Below are positions 42,235-51,025 of a stretch of DNA of 64,000 bases, piece by piece. Each line of letters opens with the position of its first letter. The first letter of the stretch is position 1. This DNA is from Rhizobium sp. Q54. Lineage in GTDB: Bacteria > Pseudomonadota > Alphaproteobacteria > Rhizobiales > Aestuariivirgaceae. The stretch lies in contig CAMDBX010000004.1 in NCBI GenBank assembly GCA_945889445.1, forward strand, positions 1-64,000, given 5' to 3'. A model generated the notes under the pieces. That model was not told where the DNA came from and made no database searches. It worked only from the letters and a program-made list of their open reading frames with translations. The position numbers were made by a program, and so were the translations under genes.

Positions 42235-42373
42235 GAATATGAGGCAGGCTGGCTGGACACTTTCAGGGATGGCTTTGAAGCGCTGACCGGGCAAGAGGTC
42301 GGGGGCTATCCCCGGCCTGTCGTGGGGAAGGCAAGAGGTGGGGCTGCCGTTCCTCGTAGGCGTTTTTGGACGT

Positions 42374-42441
42374 CATCCACCATGTGCCAGGTGGCATCCA
42401 GATCGCATCGGGCCGCATCCAAAAAGCATCTGAAAAGCATC
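42374..42441. repeat. helically phased GATGC/GCATC repeats
   Basis: GCATC begins at 42394, 42405, 42415, 42426 and 42436, and a related CATCC lies at 42374: intervals 11, 10, 11, 10 and about 21, close to whole turns of DNA. It lies in the 341-base crtF-bchC gap, which has no gene. Confidence 0.6.
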
Positions 42442-42463
42442 CGCCGGCTGCACCATTCGGATG
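42436..42463 (-). terminator. possible crtF terminator
   Basis: GCATCCG and CGGATGC form a 7-bp stem around a 14-nt loop, starting 10 nt after the crtF stop. On the minus strand it is followed by TTTTC and, 11 nt further, TTTTT. Confidence 0.5.
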
Positions 42464-42473
42464 CCCGTTTGGG

Positions 42474-43559
42474 CTACGGCATGGTCAACCGCAGCATCCC
42501 GGAAACAACCGGATTGCGTGTTGCGACAACCTCGACCGACGCGAATCCGGCGTCCTTCGCCATGCGCCGAATCTCGTCAGGGTTGCGGGTGCGGCCCTGG
42601 CCCATGGCCGCGAAGTAGAGGCCGAAATAGGCGTCGGCCACGGGGGCGGTGGCGGCGAGGCCGGAGAGGGGTTCGGCCAGAATCAGCGTGCCGCCGGGCG
42701 GCAGCATGCGGGCCACGGCGGCGAGCAAGGTCTTCACCGAGGCGTCGTCATGGTCATGCGCGATGCGGATGAGGGTGGCCACGTCCGGGCCCTTCGGCAG
42801 TTCGTCATCGAGGAAGCTGCCATCATGGATTTCAAAGCGATTCCCGAGGTTTGTGCGGGCAATCTCAGCCACTTTGGGAAGGTCGAACAACGAGAGTTCG
42901 AGCTGTGGATAACGTTGCGCTGCGGCCTTCAGGAAGGTGCCGTTGGAACCGCCGATGTCGATCAGGTGGCAGTGCTTGCTGAAATCGTAGGAGGCGAGGA
43001 TCTCAGCTGCCACCGCCTCTTGCGAGGCGGCCATCAGGGCAGTGTAGTCGGCCGCGTTGCGTTGATCTCCGTAACTCCAGAAGTCCTTGAGCTGGTTGTC
43101 TTTTTTGGCGCCTGACAGCACGCCGATGGGGTCAGCCAGGTCGGCATAGAGCAGGCTGTGGTGGGTGATGAAGCGGGCGATCCACGGGTTGCCGGCCAGT
43201 GCCGCGCCATGGATGCCGAGGGTGACCTCGCCGGTGCTGGTGCGCTCCAGAATCTTGAGCGAAATCGCGGCCTTGAGCAGGCGCTCCGTGCGGTCCGCCG
43301 GCCAGCCGATGCGCGCCGCTATGCCTTCGGTGGAGAGCGGCTGGCCCTCCAGCATCTCGATCAGCCCGAGCTTGACGGTGCAGTAGAGCACCTGGCTGTA
43401 GGTGAAGCCGGCGAGAAGGTCGAACAGCTGCCGTGACCGGCTGCGGCTGATGGGCCTAAACAGCGGAAAATCCACGGCAAATTTCTGGAAGCGGGGCGAG
43501 GAGAGAAGGCCGTTGCGGACGCTCCGCCACTGGTCCAAGGCACGTCCCAGAAGGCTCAT
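42474..43559 (-). CDS. crtF: demethylspheroidene O-methyltransferase
   Basis: 361 residues. N-terminal dimerisation domain (QLFDLLAGFTYSQVLYCTVK) and SAM fold (HLIDIGGSNGTFLKAAAQRY). Methylates the C1 hydroxyl of acyclic carotenoids. ATG 43559 is 1 nt after the crtE stop, coupling the two genes. Extensions upstream in frame read into crtE. Confidence 0.94.
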   Translation of the reverse strand: MSLLGRALDQWRSVRNGLLSSPRFQKFAVDFPLFRPISRSRSRQLFDLLAGFTYSQVLYCTVKLGLIEMLEGQPLSTEGIAARIGWPADRTERLLKAAISLKILERTSTGEVTLGIHGAALAGNPWIARFITHHSLLYADLADPIGVLSGAKKDNQLKDFWSYGDQRNAADYTALMAASQEAVAAEILASYDFSKHCHLIDIGGSNGTFLKAAAQRYPQLELSLFDLPKVAEIARTNLGNRFEIHDGSFLDDELPKGPDVATLIRIAHDHDDASVKTLLAAVARMLPPGGTLILAEPLSGLAATAPVADAYFGLYFAAMGQGRTRNPDEIRRMAKDAGFASVEVVATRNPVVSGMLRLTMP

Positions 43560-43560
43560 C

Positions 43561-44448
43561 TCACGCAGCGACAGTGCTGCGCGCCGACAGGCCGGTGACG
43601 AGGCTGCGCGACACGCCCTCGATCTGCTGGGCCAGCGCCTCGCGCCCCGGGCAGTCCGGAATGGCATTGCGGGCCGCCTCGAGGAGCTCCTCGAAGTGTG
43701 CCATGGCACCGTCAAAGCCTAGTTCTGCAACGAAATTCGGCGCGTGATTGGCCTCGTCCTGGTGCACCGGCTTGCCCAGCTTTTCAGCCGAACCCGCCAC
43801 GTCGCGCAGGTCATCCGCCACCTGGAAGGCCTCGCCAATGGCGAAGCCCAGCTTCTGCCAGGCGAAGGGTTCATACCCTTGCGCCGCCGCACCACCCATG
43901 GTGCAGGCCGCGAAGAGGGCACCCGTCTTGGCCCGCTGGTAGCGGACGATATCGATTGTCTGCTCACATTCCCACGCTTGGCCCGCGCAAATGCCGGACG
44001 GCCCGCCGACACAGCGCGCCAGAATGCCGGTCAGCGGCGCCAGCCGCTCCGTGGCGCGGAGCGCCAGCCATTCAAACCCCAGCACGATCAGCGCATCACC
44101 CGCCAGCACCGCCAGCCGCTCGCCAAACGCCGCGTGAACCGAGGGCTTGCCGCGCCGCAACGCAGAGTTGTCAAAGCAGGGAAGGTCGTCATGCACCAGC
44201 GAGGCGCAATGCAGGATTTCCACTGCGGATGCAAAAGTGATTGCCGCCGTTGCGCTTTGCGATGCTGTCGGAGACGTTCTGGATGCGCAGGCGTTGCTCA
44301 CCGCCAGCACCAGCCGGGGGCGGATTCGGGCGCCGCCCGGAAACACGGAATGGCGCAGGGCCTGCGCCAGAAGGGGTGGGCAATCGTCTGCCGCGGCATG
44401 CGCCACGGCCTGTTCGAGTTCCTGTTCGAGGCGGAGTCCAATGTCCAT
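43561..44448 (-). CDS. crtE: geranylgeranyl diphosphate synthase
   Basis: 295 residues. First Asp-rich motif LVHDDLPCFDN followed by ALRRGKPSVH; second motif FQVADDLRD. The FARM region carries residues permitting a C20 product. ATG 44448 was chosen; in-frame sequence further upstream runs into the promoter region. Divergent from crtD across a PpsR site. Confidence 0.95.
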   Translation of the reverse strand: MDIGLRLEQELEQAVAHAAADDCPPLLAQALRHSVFPGGARIRPRLVLAVSNACASRTSPTASQSATAAITFASAVEILHCASLVHDDLPCFDNSALRRGKPSVHAAFGERLAVLAGDALIVLGFEWLALRATERLAPLTGILARCVGGPSGICAGQAWECEQTIDIVRYQRAKTGALFAACTMGGAAAQGYEPFAWQKLGFAIGEAFQVADDLRDVAGSAEKLGKPVHQDEANHAPNFVAELGFDGAMAHFEELLEAARNAIPDCPGREALAQQIEGVSRSLVTGLSARSTVAA

Positions 44449-44491
44449 GGGGTGTCTCCCGAAGCCGTCAGAAAGAAACGTCACTTGCGAC

Positions 44492-44509
44492 TGTAAGGTA
44501 ACATTGACA
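44492..44509. promoter_or_regulatory. PpsR/CrtJ operator between crtE and crtD
   Basis: TGTAAGGTAACATTGACA, exact TGT-N12-ACA, in the 113-base divergent gap. It could repress both crtEF (minus) and crtDC (plus). Confidence 0.75.
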
Positions 44510-44561
44510 TAGTAATCGCAGCTCCGCAACAGGGAAGCCGCGGAACACCAACGGGACCCAC

Positions 44562-46073
44562 ATGTCACGGGATCGCATCGTCATCATCGGGGCCGGAATG
44601 GGGGGCCTTGCCGCCGCCCTGAGCCTCGCCGCGCGGGGGGAGGAGGTGCTGGTGATCGAGCGCCAGCAGGCGCCGGGCGGCAAGATGCGGCGGCTCGACG
44701 TGGCGGGCCGTGGAATCGACGCCGGCCCCACTGTCCTCACCATGCGCTGGGTGCTGGAGCAGCTGTTCGACGAGGCCGGGGCCTCGATTTCCGATCACGT
44801 GACGCTGGAACCGCTGTCCACCCTGGCGCGGCATGCCTGGAGCGACTCGGAGCGGCTGGACCTTCATGCCGATCTCGCGGCATCGGCCGATGCCATCGGC
44901 GCATTCGCGGGCGCGGCGGAGGCACAGCGCTTCCGAGACTTCAGCGCCGAGGCGAAGCGCATCTACCAGACGCTGGAAAAGCCCTTCCTGCGGTCACAGC
45001 GACCCAATCCGGTGTCGCTGGCGATGAGCAATGGCTTGGGCGGCATGGCCGCGATGGCGCGCATCAACCCATTCGAGACGATGTGGAAGGGGCTGGGGCG
45101 GCACTTCCGCGATCCGCGCCTGCAGCAATTGTTCGGCCGCTATGCCACCTATTGCGGCTCATCGCCCTTCCTTGCGCCCGCCACGCTGATGCTGGTTGCA
45201 CATGTGGAGCAGGCAGGCGTGTGGACGGTGAAGGGCGGTATGCACGAGCTGGCGCTGGCGCTCGAAGCCCTCGCCCGGCGCAAGGGCGTCACCTTCCGCT
45301 ATGGCGAGGCCGTGACGGAGATCGCGACGGATGGCGGGCGCGTTTGCGCGGTGAGCACGGCGCAGGAGCGATTCGACTGCGCGGCGGTGATCCTCAATGC
45401 CGATTCGCAAGCGGTGGCTGCAGGATTGCTTGGCGCTTCGGTGAAGCGCGCGGTCGCTCCCATCCAGCCGAAGCAGCGTTCGCTTTCGGCGATCACCTGG
45501 GCGGCAGTGGCGGAGACCTCCGGCTTTCCGCTGTCGCGGCACAATGTGTTCTTCTCGCGCGACTACGCGCAGGAATTCCGTACACTGACGAGCGGCTATC
45601 CGCACGAGCCCACCGTCTATGTCTGCGCTCAGGACCGGGACGGGCATGCGGGCGGTCCGGAACGGCTGCTGCTGCTTGTGAATTCGCCTGCCAACGGGGA
45701 TTTTGCACCGCAACCGCATGAACAGGTGGAGCGCGCCATGCGCGCGAAACTCAAGCAATGCGGGCTTGATGTTGACTTCAAGCCCGAGAGCACGATCATC
45801 ACCGACCCCGCCCGCTTCGAGAGCCTGTTTCCGGCCACGGGCGGTGCGCTTTACGGGAGGGCCTCACACGGATGGATGGCATCATTTCAGCGGCCCGCGG
45901 CGCGCACGGCGGTGGAGGGACTTTACCTGACGGGGGGCAGCGTGCACCCGGGGCCGGGCGTGCCGATGGCAATGCTCTCCGGCCGTCTGGCGGTGGAAAG
46001 CCTGATGGCGTGGCGGGCTTCGACGAGACGGTCCCACAAGGCGGCTACCGTTGGTGGTATCTCGACGGCCTGA
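44562..46073 (+). CDS. crtD: hydroxyneurosporene/methoxyneurosporene 3,4-desaturase
   Basis: 503-residue carotenoid desaturase. FAD motif IVIIGAGMGGLAAALSLAAR and C-terminal LYLTGGSVHPGPGVPMAML. It differs from CrtI at 49390-50922 in shorter length and HP-rich C-terminus. Adjacent crtC supports crtD. Its 3' end overlaps crtC by 64 nt. Confidence 0.92.
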   Translation: MSRDRIVIIGAGMGGLAAALSLAARGEEVLVIERQQAPGGKMRRLDVAGRGIDAGPTVLTMRWVLEQLFDEAGASISDHVTLEPLSTLARHAWSDSERLDLHADLAASADAIGAFAGAAEAQRFRDFSAEAKRIYQTLEKPFLRSQRPNPVSLAMSNGLGGMAAMARINPFETMWKGLGRHFRDPRLQQLFGRYATYCGSSPFLAPATLMLVAHVEQAGVWTVKGGMHELALALEALARRKGVTFRYGEAVTEIATDGGRVCAVSTAQERFDCAAVILNADSQAVAAGLLGASVKRAVAPIQPKQRSLSAITWAAVAETSGFPLSRHNVFFSRDYAQEFRTLTSGYPHEPTVYVCAQDRDGHAGGPERLLLLVNSPANGDFAPQPHEQVERAMRAKLKQCGLDVDFKPESTIITDPARFESLFPATGGALYGRASHGWMASFQRPAARTAVEGLYLTGGSVHPGPGVPMAMLSGRLAVESLMAWRASTRRSHKAATVGGISTA

Positions 46074-46930
46074 GCGATGATGGCCGCCACGGCCTCACCA
46101 TCATCGGCTTCGTGGGCAGCGTGTTCTCGCCCTATTACGCGCGGGCGCGGCGCAAGGGCGCGGGCGAGCCTGAGAATTTCTGCGCGCTGAATGTGGCGCT
46201 CTATGGCGATGGCGGACACCGCTGGAGCATGACGGAGCGCGGCAAGCGCTGGATCACGCGCGAGCCCACGCGCTTCACCATCGGGCCGAGCAGCATGCGC
46301 TGGGAGGATGGCACGCTGGTCATCGACGTCGACGAGGTGACGGTGCCGATTCCGTCGCGACTGAGGGGCCAGGTGCGGCTCACGCCGTCGGCGATCTGCG
46401 CGCATGAGGTGCGGCTCGACGCGGAAGGGCTGCATGTGTGGCGGCCGGTGGCACCATTTTCTCGTATCGACGTGGACTTCGAAAAGCCGGGCTTGCGCTG
46501 GTCCGGCATCGGCTATCACGACTCGAACTGGGGGGCGGTTCCGCTGGAGGACAGCTTCGAAAGCTGGGTGTGGTCGCGCGCGGCGATGAAGGATGGCGCG
46601 GCCATCGTCTATGACACGGTGCTGCGGGATGGTTCGAACTCCGCCTTCGCGCTGCATATTGGCGCGGAAGGAAATGTCAGGGAAATGCCGGTGCCGCCGC
46701 GCCGCGACATGACGACGACCTTTTGGCGCATGGCGCGGCACATGCGGGCGGAGCGACCCTTCGAAACTGTGTCACTGTTTGAGGACTCGCCATTCTATTC
46801 CCGCACCCTGCTGAAGGTGGAGACGGAGGAGGGGAGCGCAGATGCCTTCCACGAGAGCCTGTCGCTCAAGCGCTTCCGCAATCCGGTGGTGCAGATGATG
46901 CTGCCGTTCAGGATGCCGAGACGGGGGTGA
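46010..46930 (+). CDS. crtC: acyclic carotenoid 1,2-hydratase
   Basis: 306 residues, VAGFDETVPQGGYRWWYLDG, then LTIIGFVGSVFSPYYARAR, the CrtC signature, and HDSNWGAVPLEDSFESWVWS. Adds water to the terminal double bond of neurosporene/lycopene. GTG 46010 is the first in-frame start that gives the family N-terminus; GGAAAG lies 9 nt upstream inside crtD. It stops 3 nt before the convergent DUF1828 gene. Confidence 0.92.
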   Translation: MAGFDETVPQGGYRWWYLDGLSDDGRHGLTIIGFVGSVFSPYYARARRKGAGEPENFCALNVALYGDGGHRWSMTERGKRWITREPTRFTIGPSSMRWEDGTLVIDVDEVTVPIPSRLRGQVRLTPSAICAHEVRLDAEGLHVWRPVAPFSRIDVDFEKPGLRWSGIGYHDSNWGAVPLEDSFESWVWSRAAMKDGAAIVYDTVLRDGSNSAFALHIGAEGNVREMPVPPRRDMTTTFWRMARHMRAERPFETVSLFEDSPFYSRTLLKVETEEGSADAFHESLSLKRFRNPVVQMMLPFRMPRRG

Positions 46931-46933
46931 CAG

Positions 46934-47725
46934 CTAGTGAACGGGTCTAGGTGACGAAGTCACGACTCTCACAATTCTCGAAATTGCTGCATCCTTTTCG
47001 TCCCCGTACCGGGGGATGCTATCTAGCCGGTTATCAGCTTGGATTCGAACTCGGTGCGATACTGCTGACTCTCGCTCAAGAAGCGCCACTACAAGAATGT
47101 CTAAGCGCTTTTCATGGTATGCGACCATCTTCATATGAATTGCTTGCCACAATCTCGAATCGTCCGAGATAAGAAAGAGGGCGATCGGTTCTCTGTCGAC
47201 CGGAAAGAACGCCATGTCAGGAATAATGTCGACGAAGTTTTCCGATATAGCTTCGTTCTCCGTGATCCGGACTTTCTCATCAAGCTCCTGATGCAGAAGT
47301 TTTCGAACATCATCCTTGAAGGTGCTTCTGGTGCGCTCCTTAGACATCCACTCCAGGTCGCAGATCCTAAGCAACATCGCGGAAAAATCGAGAACAGCAC
47401 GAGGGAGTCGGTCCTCAGCGACTTCATCCATGTAAAGCTCACCGGCCTCCTCATCGTAGTGGGCGCCATACTGATTGAGCAATCCAGAAAATGCACTCCG
47501 GCGGCTTTCGTTGTCGAGTGTGGCTCCCGCAGCCTCTAGGAAAGAAACGGTCAGTGCGTTGTCGATGACCCTGTATGGACCTCCCTTAGATCCAACTATG
47601 TATAGCCCAATTCTATCACCGTCCTTGCCCGTGTAAGGAGTGCCAACTGCGAATCCCCCTTCGAACTCAGAAATCTGTGTCTCTGAGCAGAACACATCGC
47701 AAATCGCCTTCTTAAGTCCTACCAT
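46934..47725 (-). CDS. DUF1828-type protein of a low-GC island
   Basis: 263 residues. The N-terminal region (FAVGTPYTGKDGDRIGLYIV, YRVIDNALTVSFLEAAGATL, then FSGLLNQYGAHYDEEAGEL) looks like a DUF1828 domain, and the C-terminal half like DUF1829. No membrane helix or signal peptide. Base composition is clearly lower in GC than the flanking crt genes: two 60-base stretches counted at 47101-47220 give 42% and 55%. Its start overlaps the partner at 47719-48228 by 7 nt. Function unknown. Family members occur in mobile and prophage contexts, so a defence, toxin or phage-derived role is possible but unproven. Confidence 0.7.
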   Translation of the reverse strand: MVGLKKAICDVFCSETQISEFEGGFAVGTPYTGKDGDRIGLYIVGSKGGPYRVIDNALTVSFLEAAGATLDNESRRSAFSGLLNQYGAHYDEEAGELYMDEVAEDRLPRAVLDFSAMLLRICDLEWMSKERTRSTFKDDVRKLLHQELDEKVRITENEAISENFVDIIPDMAFFPVDREPIALFLISDDSRLWQAIHMKMVAYHEKRLDILVVALLERESAVSHRVRIQADNRLDSIPRYGDEKDAAISRIVRVVTSSPRPVH

Positions 47726-48228
47726 GGCAGCGATTGTCGGGAAAAGAGATCCCCTGTACCGTCAAGATGAAAGAAGTCCATTGCGATATCATCGGCGCTT
47801 GTGTCTGTCATTCCAAGATTGGCAGGCAGAAAGTCAACGTTCCGGTGATACACCATACTTCTAGGAATCCGCTTGAAGGCTGGGGGCCGACTCTGCCCGA
47901 TTGGCAACAGTTCGCAATGTTCGCAACTCGAGTGAACGTGCCAGCCGGGATGGCTCCGATGATATTCTAAAGACGCGATTACTCGGCAATCGCCAGCCAC
48001 TTCCTCTCCTAATACTGCGAGGAACTCGGGAACAGTTATGTGATAAGCGATCAGCAGACGAAATTGTCTTCTGAGCGCCTCAAACCTCTCAAGCCTCCAT
48101 CGCCACCGTTTCGTTAGGGGAAACCGTCCCCTGTTCAGAGGGAAATCCTTTGTGCGAATTTTCTCTCCAGTCCAGTTAGTGGCGCCGATAGCCGTTTTCT
48201 CCGAGAATAGAACCTCCGATACCTTCAT
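47719..48228 (-). CDS. unknown partner of the DUF1828 gene, His/Cys-rich centre
   Basis: 169 residues, ATG at 48228. Basic N-terminal half (LTKRWRWRLERFEALRRQFR) followed by HRSHPGWHVHSSCEHCELLP, a cluster of four His and two Cys spaced like a metal site. The C-terminus is acidic (DTSADDIAMDFFHLDG). No recognised family. It overlaps the downstream gene by 7 nt, forming a two-gene unit of unusual composition inserted between crtC and crtB. A nuclease or RNA-binding role would fit the basic and His-rich features but is a guess. Confidence 0.6.
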   Translation of the reverse strand: MKVSEVLFSEKTAIGATNWTGEKIRTKDFPLNRGRFPLTKRWRWRLERFEALRRQFRLLIAYHITVPEFLAVLGEEVAGDCRVIASLEYHRSHPGWHVHSSCEHCELLPIGQSRPPAFKRIPRSMVYHRNVDFLPANLGMTDTSADDIAMDFFHLDGTGDLFSRQSLPW

Positions 48229-48276
48229 AAAGGGACGTTAACACAGCTACCAAGGGAGTGGACAGGCGGAAATTGA

Positions 48277-48384
48277 TCATTTCTTCCTGTCCCTTTTCAG
48301 CTTCCACAGTTCCCAGAAGCCCCAGCCGAGGACAAGTCCGGCGACCAGCGCCAGTTCGGCGAAGGCGATGGCGCCGCTGCTCAT
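48277..48384 (-). CDS. 35-residue membrane microprotein overlapping crtB
   Basis: MSSGAIAFAELALVAGLVLG then WGFWELWKLKRDRKK: one membrane helix (about 5-24) with a very basic tail, hence N-out/C-in. Its ATG overlaps the crtB stop (ATGA), the same coupling used between other genes of the cluster. The codon pattern is high-GC like crtB, unlike the island that follows. Too short for most gene finders. Likely a real small protein associated with carotenoid synthesis or membrane assembly, function unknown. Confidence 0.65.
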   Translation of the reverse strand: MSSGAIAFAELALVAGLVLGWGFWELWKLKRDRKK

Positions 48385-49409
48385 GGGCCCTGCTTTTCCA
48401 GCCGGATGAAGAGTTCGGTGAGCCACTTGGCGCGTTCGTCGAGCGTGCGGGGCGGGTGGATGGGTTGCCCGGCGGTGGCGACGGCATCGATGAGGAATTG
48501 CGCGGAGGCGATGGCGGGCGCGGTCGAGGTGGGGGCGGATTGCAGTGACGCGGTCACGGCCTGGGCGAGGAGGGCGAGCTTGCGCGGGGTGGGAACAACA
48601 GCACGCCGGGTGACGCTGTCATGTCCGTTCTTCTCTACGGCGCGGCCAATCTCGGCATAAAGCAGGCGCGCGGCATGAATGGACGGGCGGCAGGCAGCGG
48701 GCAGAACGGCGATGCCGGAGAGGCTTTCAACATAGAGCCGGTCAGCCTCGGCCAGCAGGTGCCGGAGAACGCCGGAGAGCGCCGGTGATGGTCGCGGGGA
48801 GGCGATGAAGCCGTCAGCATCAAGGCCGGCCTGCGCCATCCAGTCCAGCGGCAAATAGATGCGCCCGTTGCGGGCATCCTCGCCCACGTCTCGCGCGATG
48901 TTGGTGAGCTGCATGGCAACGCCGAGATCGCAGGCGCGTGCGATGGCCGCAGGGTCACGCACCTGCATGACGAGCGACATCATGGCGCCCACGGTGCCGG
49001 CAACGCGCACGGCATAGGCGTGAAGATCGCTGAGCGTCTGGTAGCGGCGGCCCGCGGCATCCCAGGCGAAGCCCTCGATCAGGGCTTCGGGAATTTCACG
49101 CGGGATGGCGAAGCGCATCGCCACGTCAGCGAAGGCGCGGTCGGCGGGTTCGTCATCAGGCGTGCCTTGGTAGATGCGGTCGAGGCGGGAGAGCAGCGTG
49201 TCGACGGCGGCACGGCTGTCGGTCGAGCCATCCACCAGGTCATCCGCCACGCGGCAGAAGCCATAGAGCGCGCGCGAGGCATCGCAGACGCGCTGCGGCA
49301 GCAGCAGAGAGGCAGTGTAGAAGGTCTTCGACCCGTCGCGGATCATCTGCCGGCACTGGGCGAGATCGGCGGGCGAGACGAGCGAGCGATCAGGCGAAGG
49401 CGGACGCAT
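48381..49409 (-). CDS. crtB: phytoene synthase
   Basis: 342 residues. Squalene/phytoene synthase motifs: DGSKTFYTASLLLP, ALYGFCRVADDLVD and QLTNIARDVGEDARNGRIYL. Joins two GGPP to phytoene. ATG 49409 overlaps crtI by 20 nt. Residues after ~275 form an uncommon extension with low complexity (TSTAPAIASAQ). Confidence 0.95.
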   Translation of the reverse strand: MRPPSPDRSLVSPADLAQCRQMIRDGSKTFYTASLLLPQRVCDASRALYGFCRVADDLVDGSTDSRAAVDTLLSRLDRIYQGTPDDEPADRAFADVAMRFAIPREIPEALIEGFAWDAAGRRYQTLSDLHAYAVRVAGTVGAMMSLVMQVRDPAAIARACDLGVAMQLTNIARDVGEDARNGRIYLPLDWMAQAGLDADGFIASPRPSPALSGVLRHLLAEADRLYVESLSGIAVLPAACRPSIHAARLLYAEIGRAVEKNGHDSVTRRAVVPTPRKLALLAQAVTASLQSAPTSTAPAIASAQFLIDAVATAGQPIHPPRTLDERAKWLTELFIRLEKQGP

Positions 49410-50922
49410 CAGGCACCACTGTATCGAGGATTCTTGCGGATGAGACGACGCCGGGAACACCCGCACCCGGATGGGTGCCGGCGCCGACGATGAACAGGTT
49501 CTCGATGTCCTCCGAGCGGTTGTTGGGGCGGAACCAGGCGCTTTGGAGCAGCGTGGGTTCCAGCCCGAAGGCCGCACCCTTGGCGGAGGAGAGTCGGTTT
49601 TCGAAGTCGATGGGCGTGATCAGCTTCTCGGTGACGATGTGCTCGCGGAAGCCGGGCATCATGGTGCGGTCAAGGTGTTCGGCGATGGCCGCCTTGTAGG
49701 CGGCGGCGCGGGTGGTCCAGTCGATCCCTGAATCCTGATGCGGCACGGGGGAGAGCACATAGAAGGCATCGCAGCCGGGCGGCGCCAGGGTCGGGTCCGA
49801 GGCGGTGGGGCGGTGCAGGTAGAGGCTGAAGTCCTTGGCGAGGATCTTCTTCTCGAAAATGTCGTGCAGAAGCTCGCGGTAGCGCGGGCCCATGAGGATG
49901 GTGTGGTGCGGAACATCCGGGTACTGACGGTTTGTGCCGAAATACCAGACGAAAAGGCTCATGGAATAGCGCGCGCGGGCGAGCTTTGCATCCGACCAGC
50001 GCTTGCGCGGGGCCTTGGCGAGCAGCTTCGTATAGGTGTGGGCGGTTTCGGCGTTGGAGATGACGATGTCGGTCTTGATGGTGCGGCCATCAGCGAGGCG
50101 GAGGCCCGTGGCGCGGGCGCCCTCGCAGGTGATTTCGGCCACTTCGCTGTTGAGATGGATGCTGCCGCCCTGGCGTTCCAGCAGCTTCACCATGGCGCGC
50201 ACCAGCGCGCCGGTGCCACCGACAGCGAAGTGCACGCCATATTGCCGCTCGAGATAGGCGATCATGCTGTAGATGGCCGTCACCTTGAACGGGTTGCCGC
50301 CGATGAACAGCGGATGGAAGCTGAGGGCCATCCTGATCTTCGGGCTCTTGACGCGCGCCGCCACATGCTGGTGCACGGTGCGCCAGGCGCCCAGCTTGAG
50401 GAGATCGGGAGCGATTTTCACCATGTCGAGCGGTGAGCCAAAGGGCACGTGGCCCAGCTGCTCGAAGCCGATGCGATAGATCGCCTCGCTCTCGGCCATG
50501 AAGCGCTCGTAGCCTTCGACGTCACTCGGCGAAATGCGGCGAACTTCCTCGCGCATGCGGGCAGGGTCGGCGCAGCAGCTCATCACCGTACCATCGTCGA
50601 AGCGGATGTCGTAGAAGGGATCGAGCGGCTTCAGCGTCACGTCATCCGAGAACTTGGCCCCGGCCAGCGACCAGAGCTCATCGAGGATGAAGGGTGCGGT
50701 GATGATGGTGGGGCCGGCATCGAAGGTGAAGCCGTCCTGCCGGAACACCGAGGCGCGACCGCCGGGCTGCTCCAGCTTCTCGAACACACTGACGCGATAG
50801 CCCTTGGCGCCCAGTCGGATGGCAGCCGCGAGTCCGCCGAGGCCGCTGCCGATGACGGCGGCATGGGGCCGCCGGTCAGCCGTTACGGCAGGGGGCGGGG
50901 GATGGTCGATGTCTGTAAACAT
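49390..50922 (-). CDS. crtI: phytoene desaturase
   Basis: 510 residues. FAD motif AAVIGSGLGGLAAAIRLGAK, QPGGRASVFRQDGFTFDAGP and C-terminal IVGAGTHPGAGVPGVVSSAR. Introduces three or four double bonds into phytoene. The ATG at 50922 gives MFTDIDHPPPP; an in-frame extension to 51072 would cross the PpsR operator and is rejected. Confidence 0.95.
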   Translation of the reverse strand: MFTDIDHPPPPAVTADRRPHAAVIGSGLGGLAAAIRLGAKGYRVSVFEKLEQPGGRASVFRQDGFTFDAGPTIITAPFILDELWSLAGAKFSDDVTLKPLDPFYDIRFDDGTVMSCCADPARMREEVRRISPSDVEGYERFMAESEAIYRIGFEQLGHVPFGSPLDMVKIAPDLLKLGAWRTVHQHVAARVKSPKIRMALSFHPLFIGGNPFKVTAIYSMIAYLERQYGVHFAVGGTGALVRAMVKLLERQGGSIHLNSEVAEITCEGARATGLRLADGRTIKTDIVISNAETAHTYTKLLAKAPRKRWSDAKLARARYSMSLFVWYFGTNRQYPDVPHHTILMGPRYRELLHDIFEKKILAKDFSLYLHRPTASDPTLAPPGCDAFYVLSPVPHQDSGIDWTTRAAAYKAAIAEHLDRTMMPGFREHIVTEKLITPIDFENRLSSAKGAAFGLEPTLLQSAWFRPNNRSEDIENLFIVGAGTHPGAGVPGVVSSARILDTVVPDASAFA

Positions 50923-50931
50923 CGGTTGACA
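50914..50931 (-). promoter_or_regulatory. PpsR/CrtJ operator at the crtI start
   Basis: TGTAAACATCGGTTGACA, exact TGT-N12-ACA, overlapping the first three codons of crtI. Binding here would block crtIB by roadblock or because the real start is close to the transcription start. Confidence 0.65.
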
Positions 50932-51025
50932 GTAGAAACCGTCAGTCGAGATTTGGCAAGGGGGGAAGAAGAAAGATGCGCGCAGGGTCTTCTCCCGCGT
51001 CTTCAGCGGGAGAGGACTGTCGTCG

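Noticed and set aside
42394-42441. CRISPR-like array at the GCATC repeats
   Set aside because: Repeat unit is only 5-6 bp and spacers 5-6 bp, far below CRISPR dimensions, and no cas genes are present.
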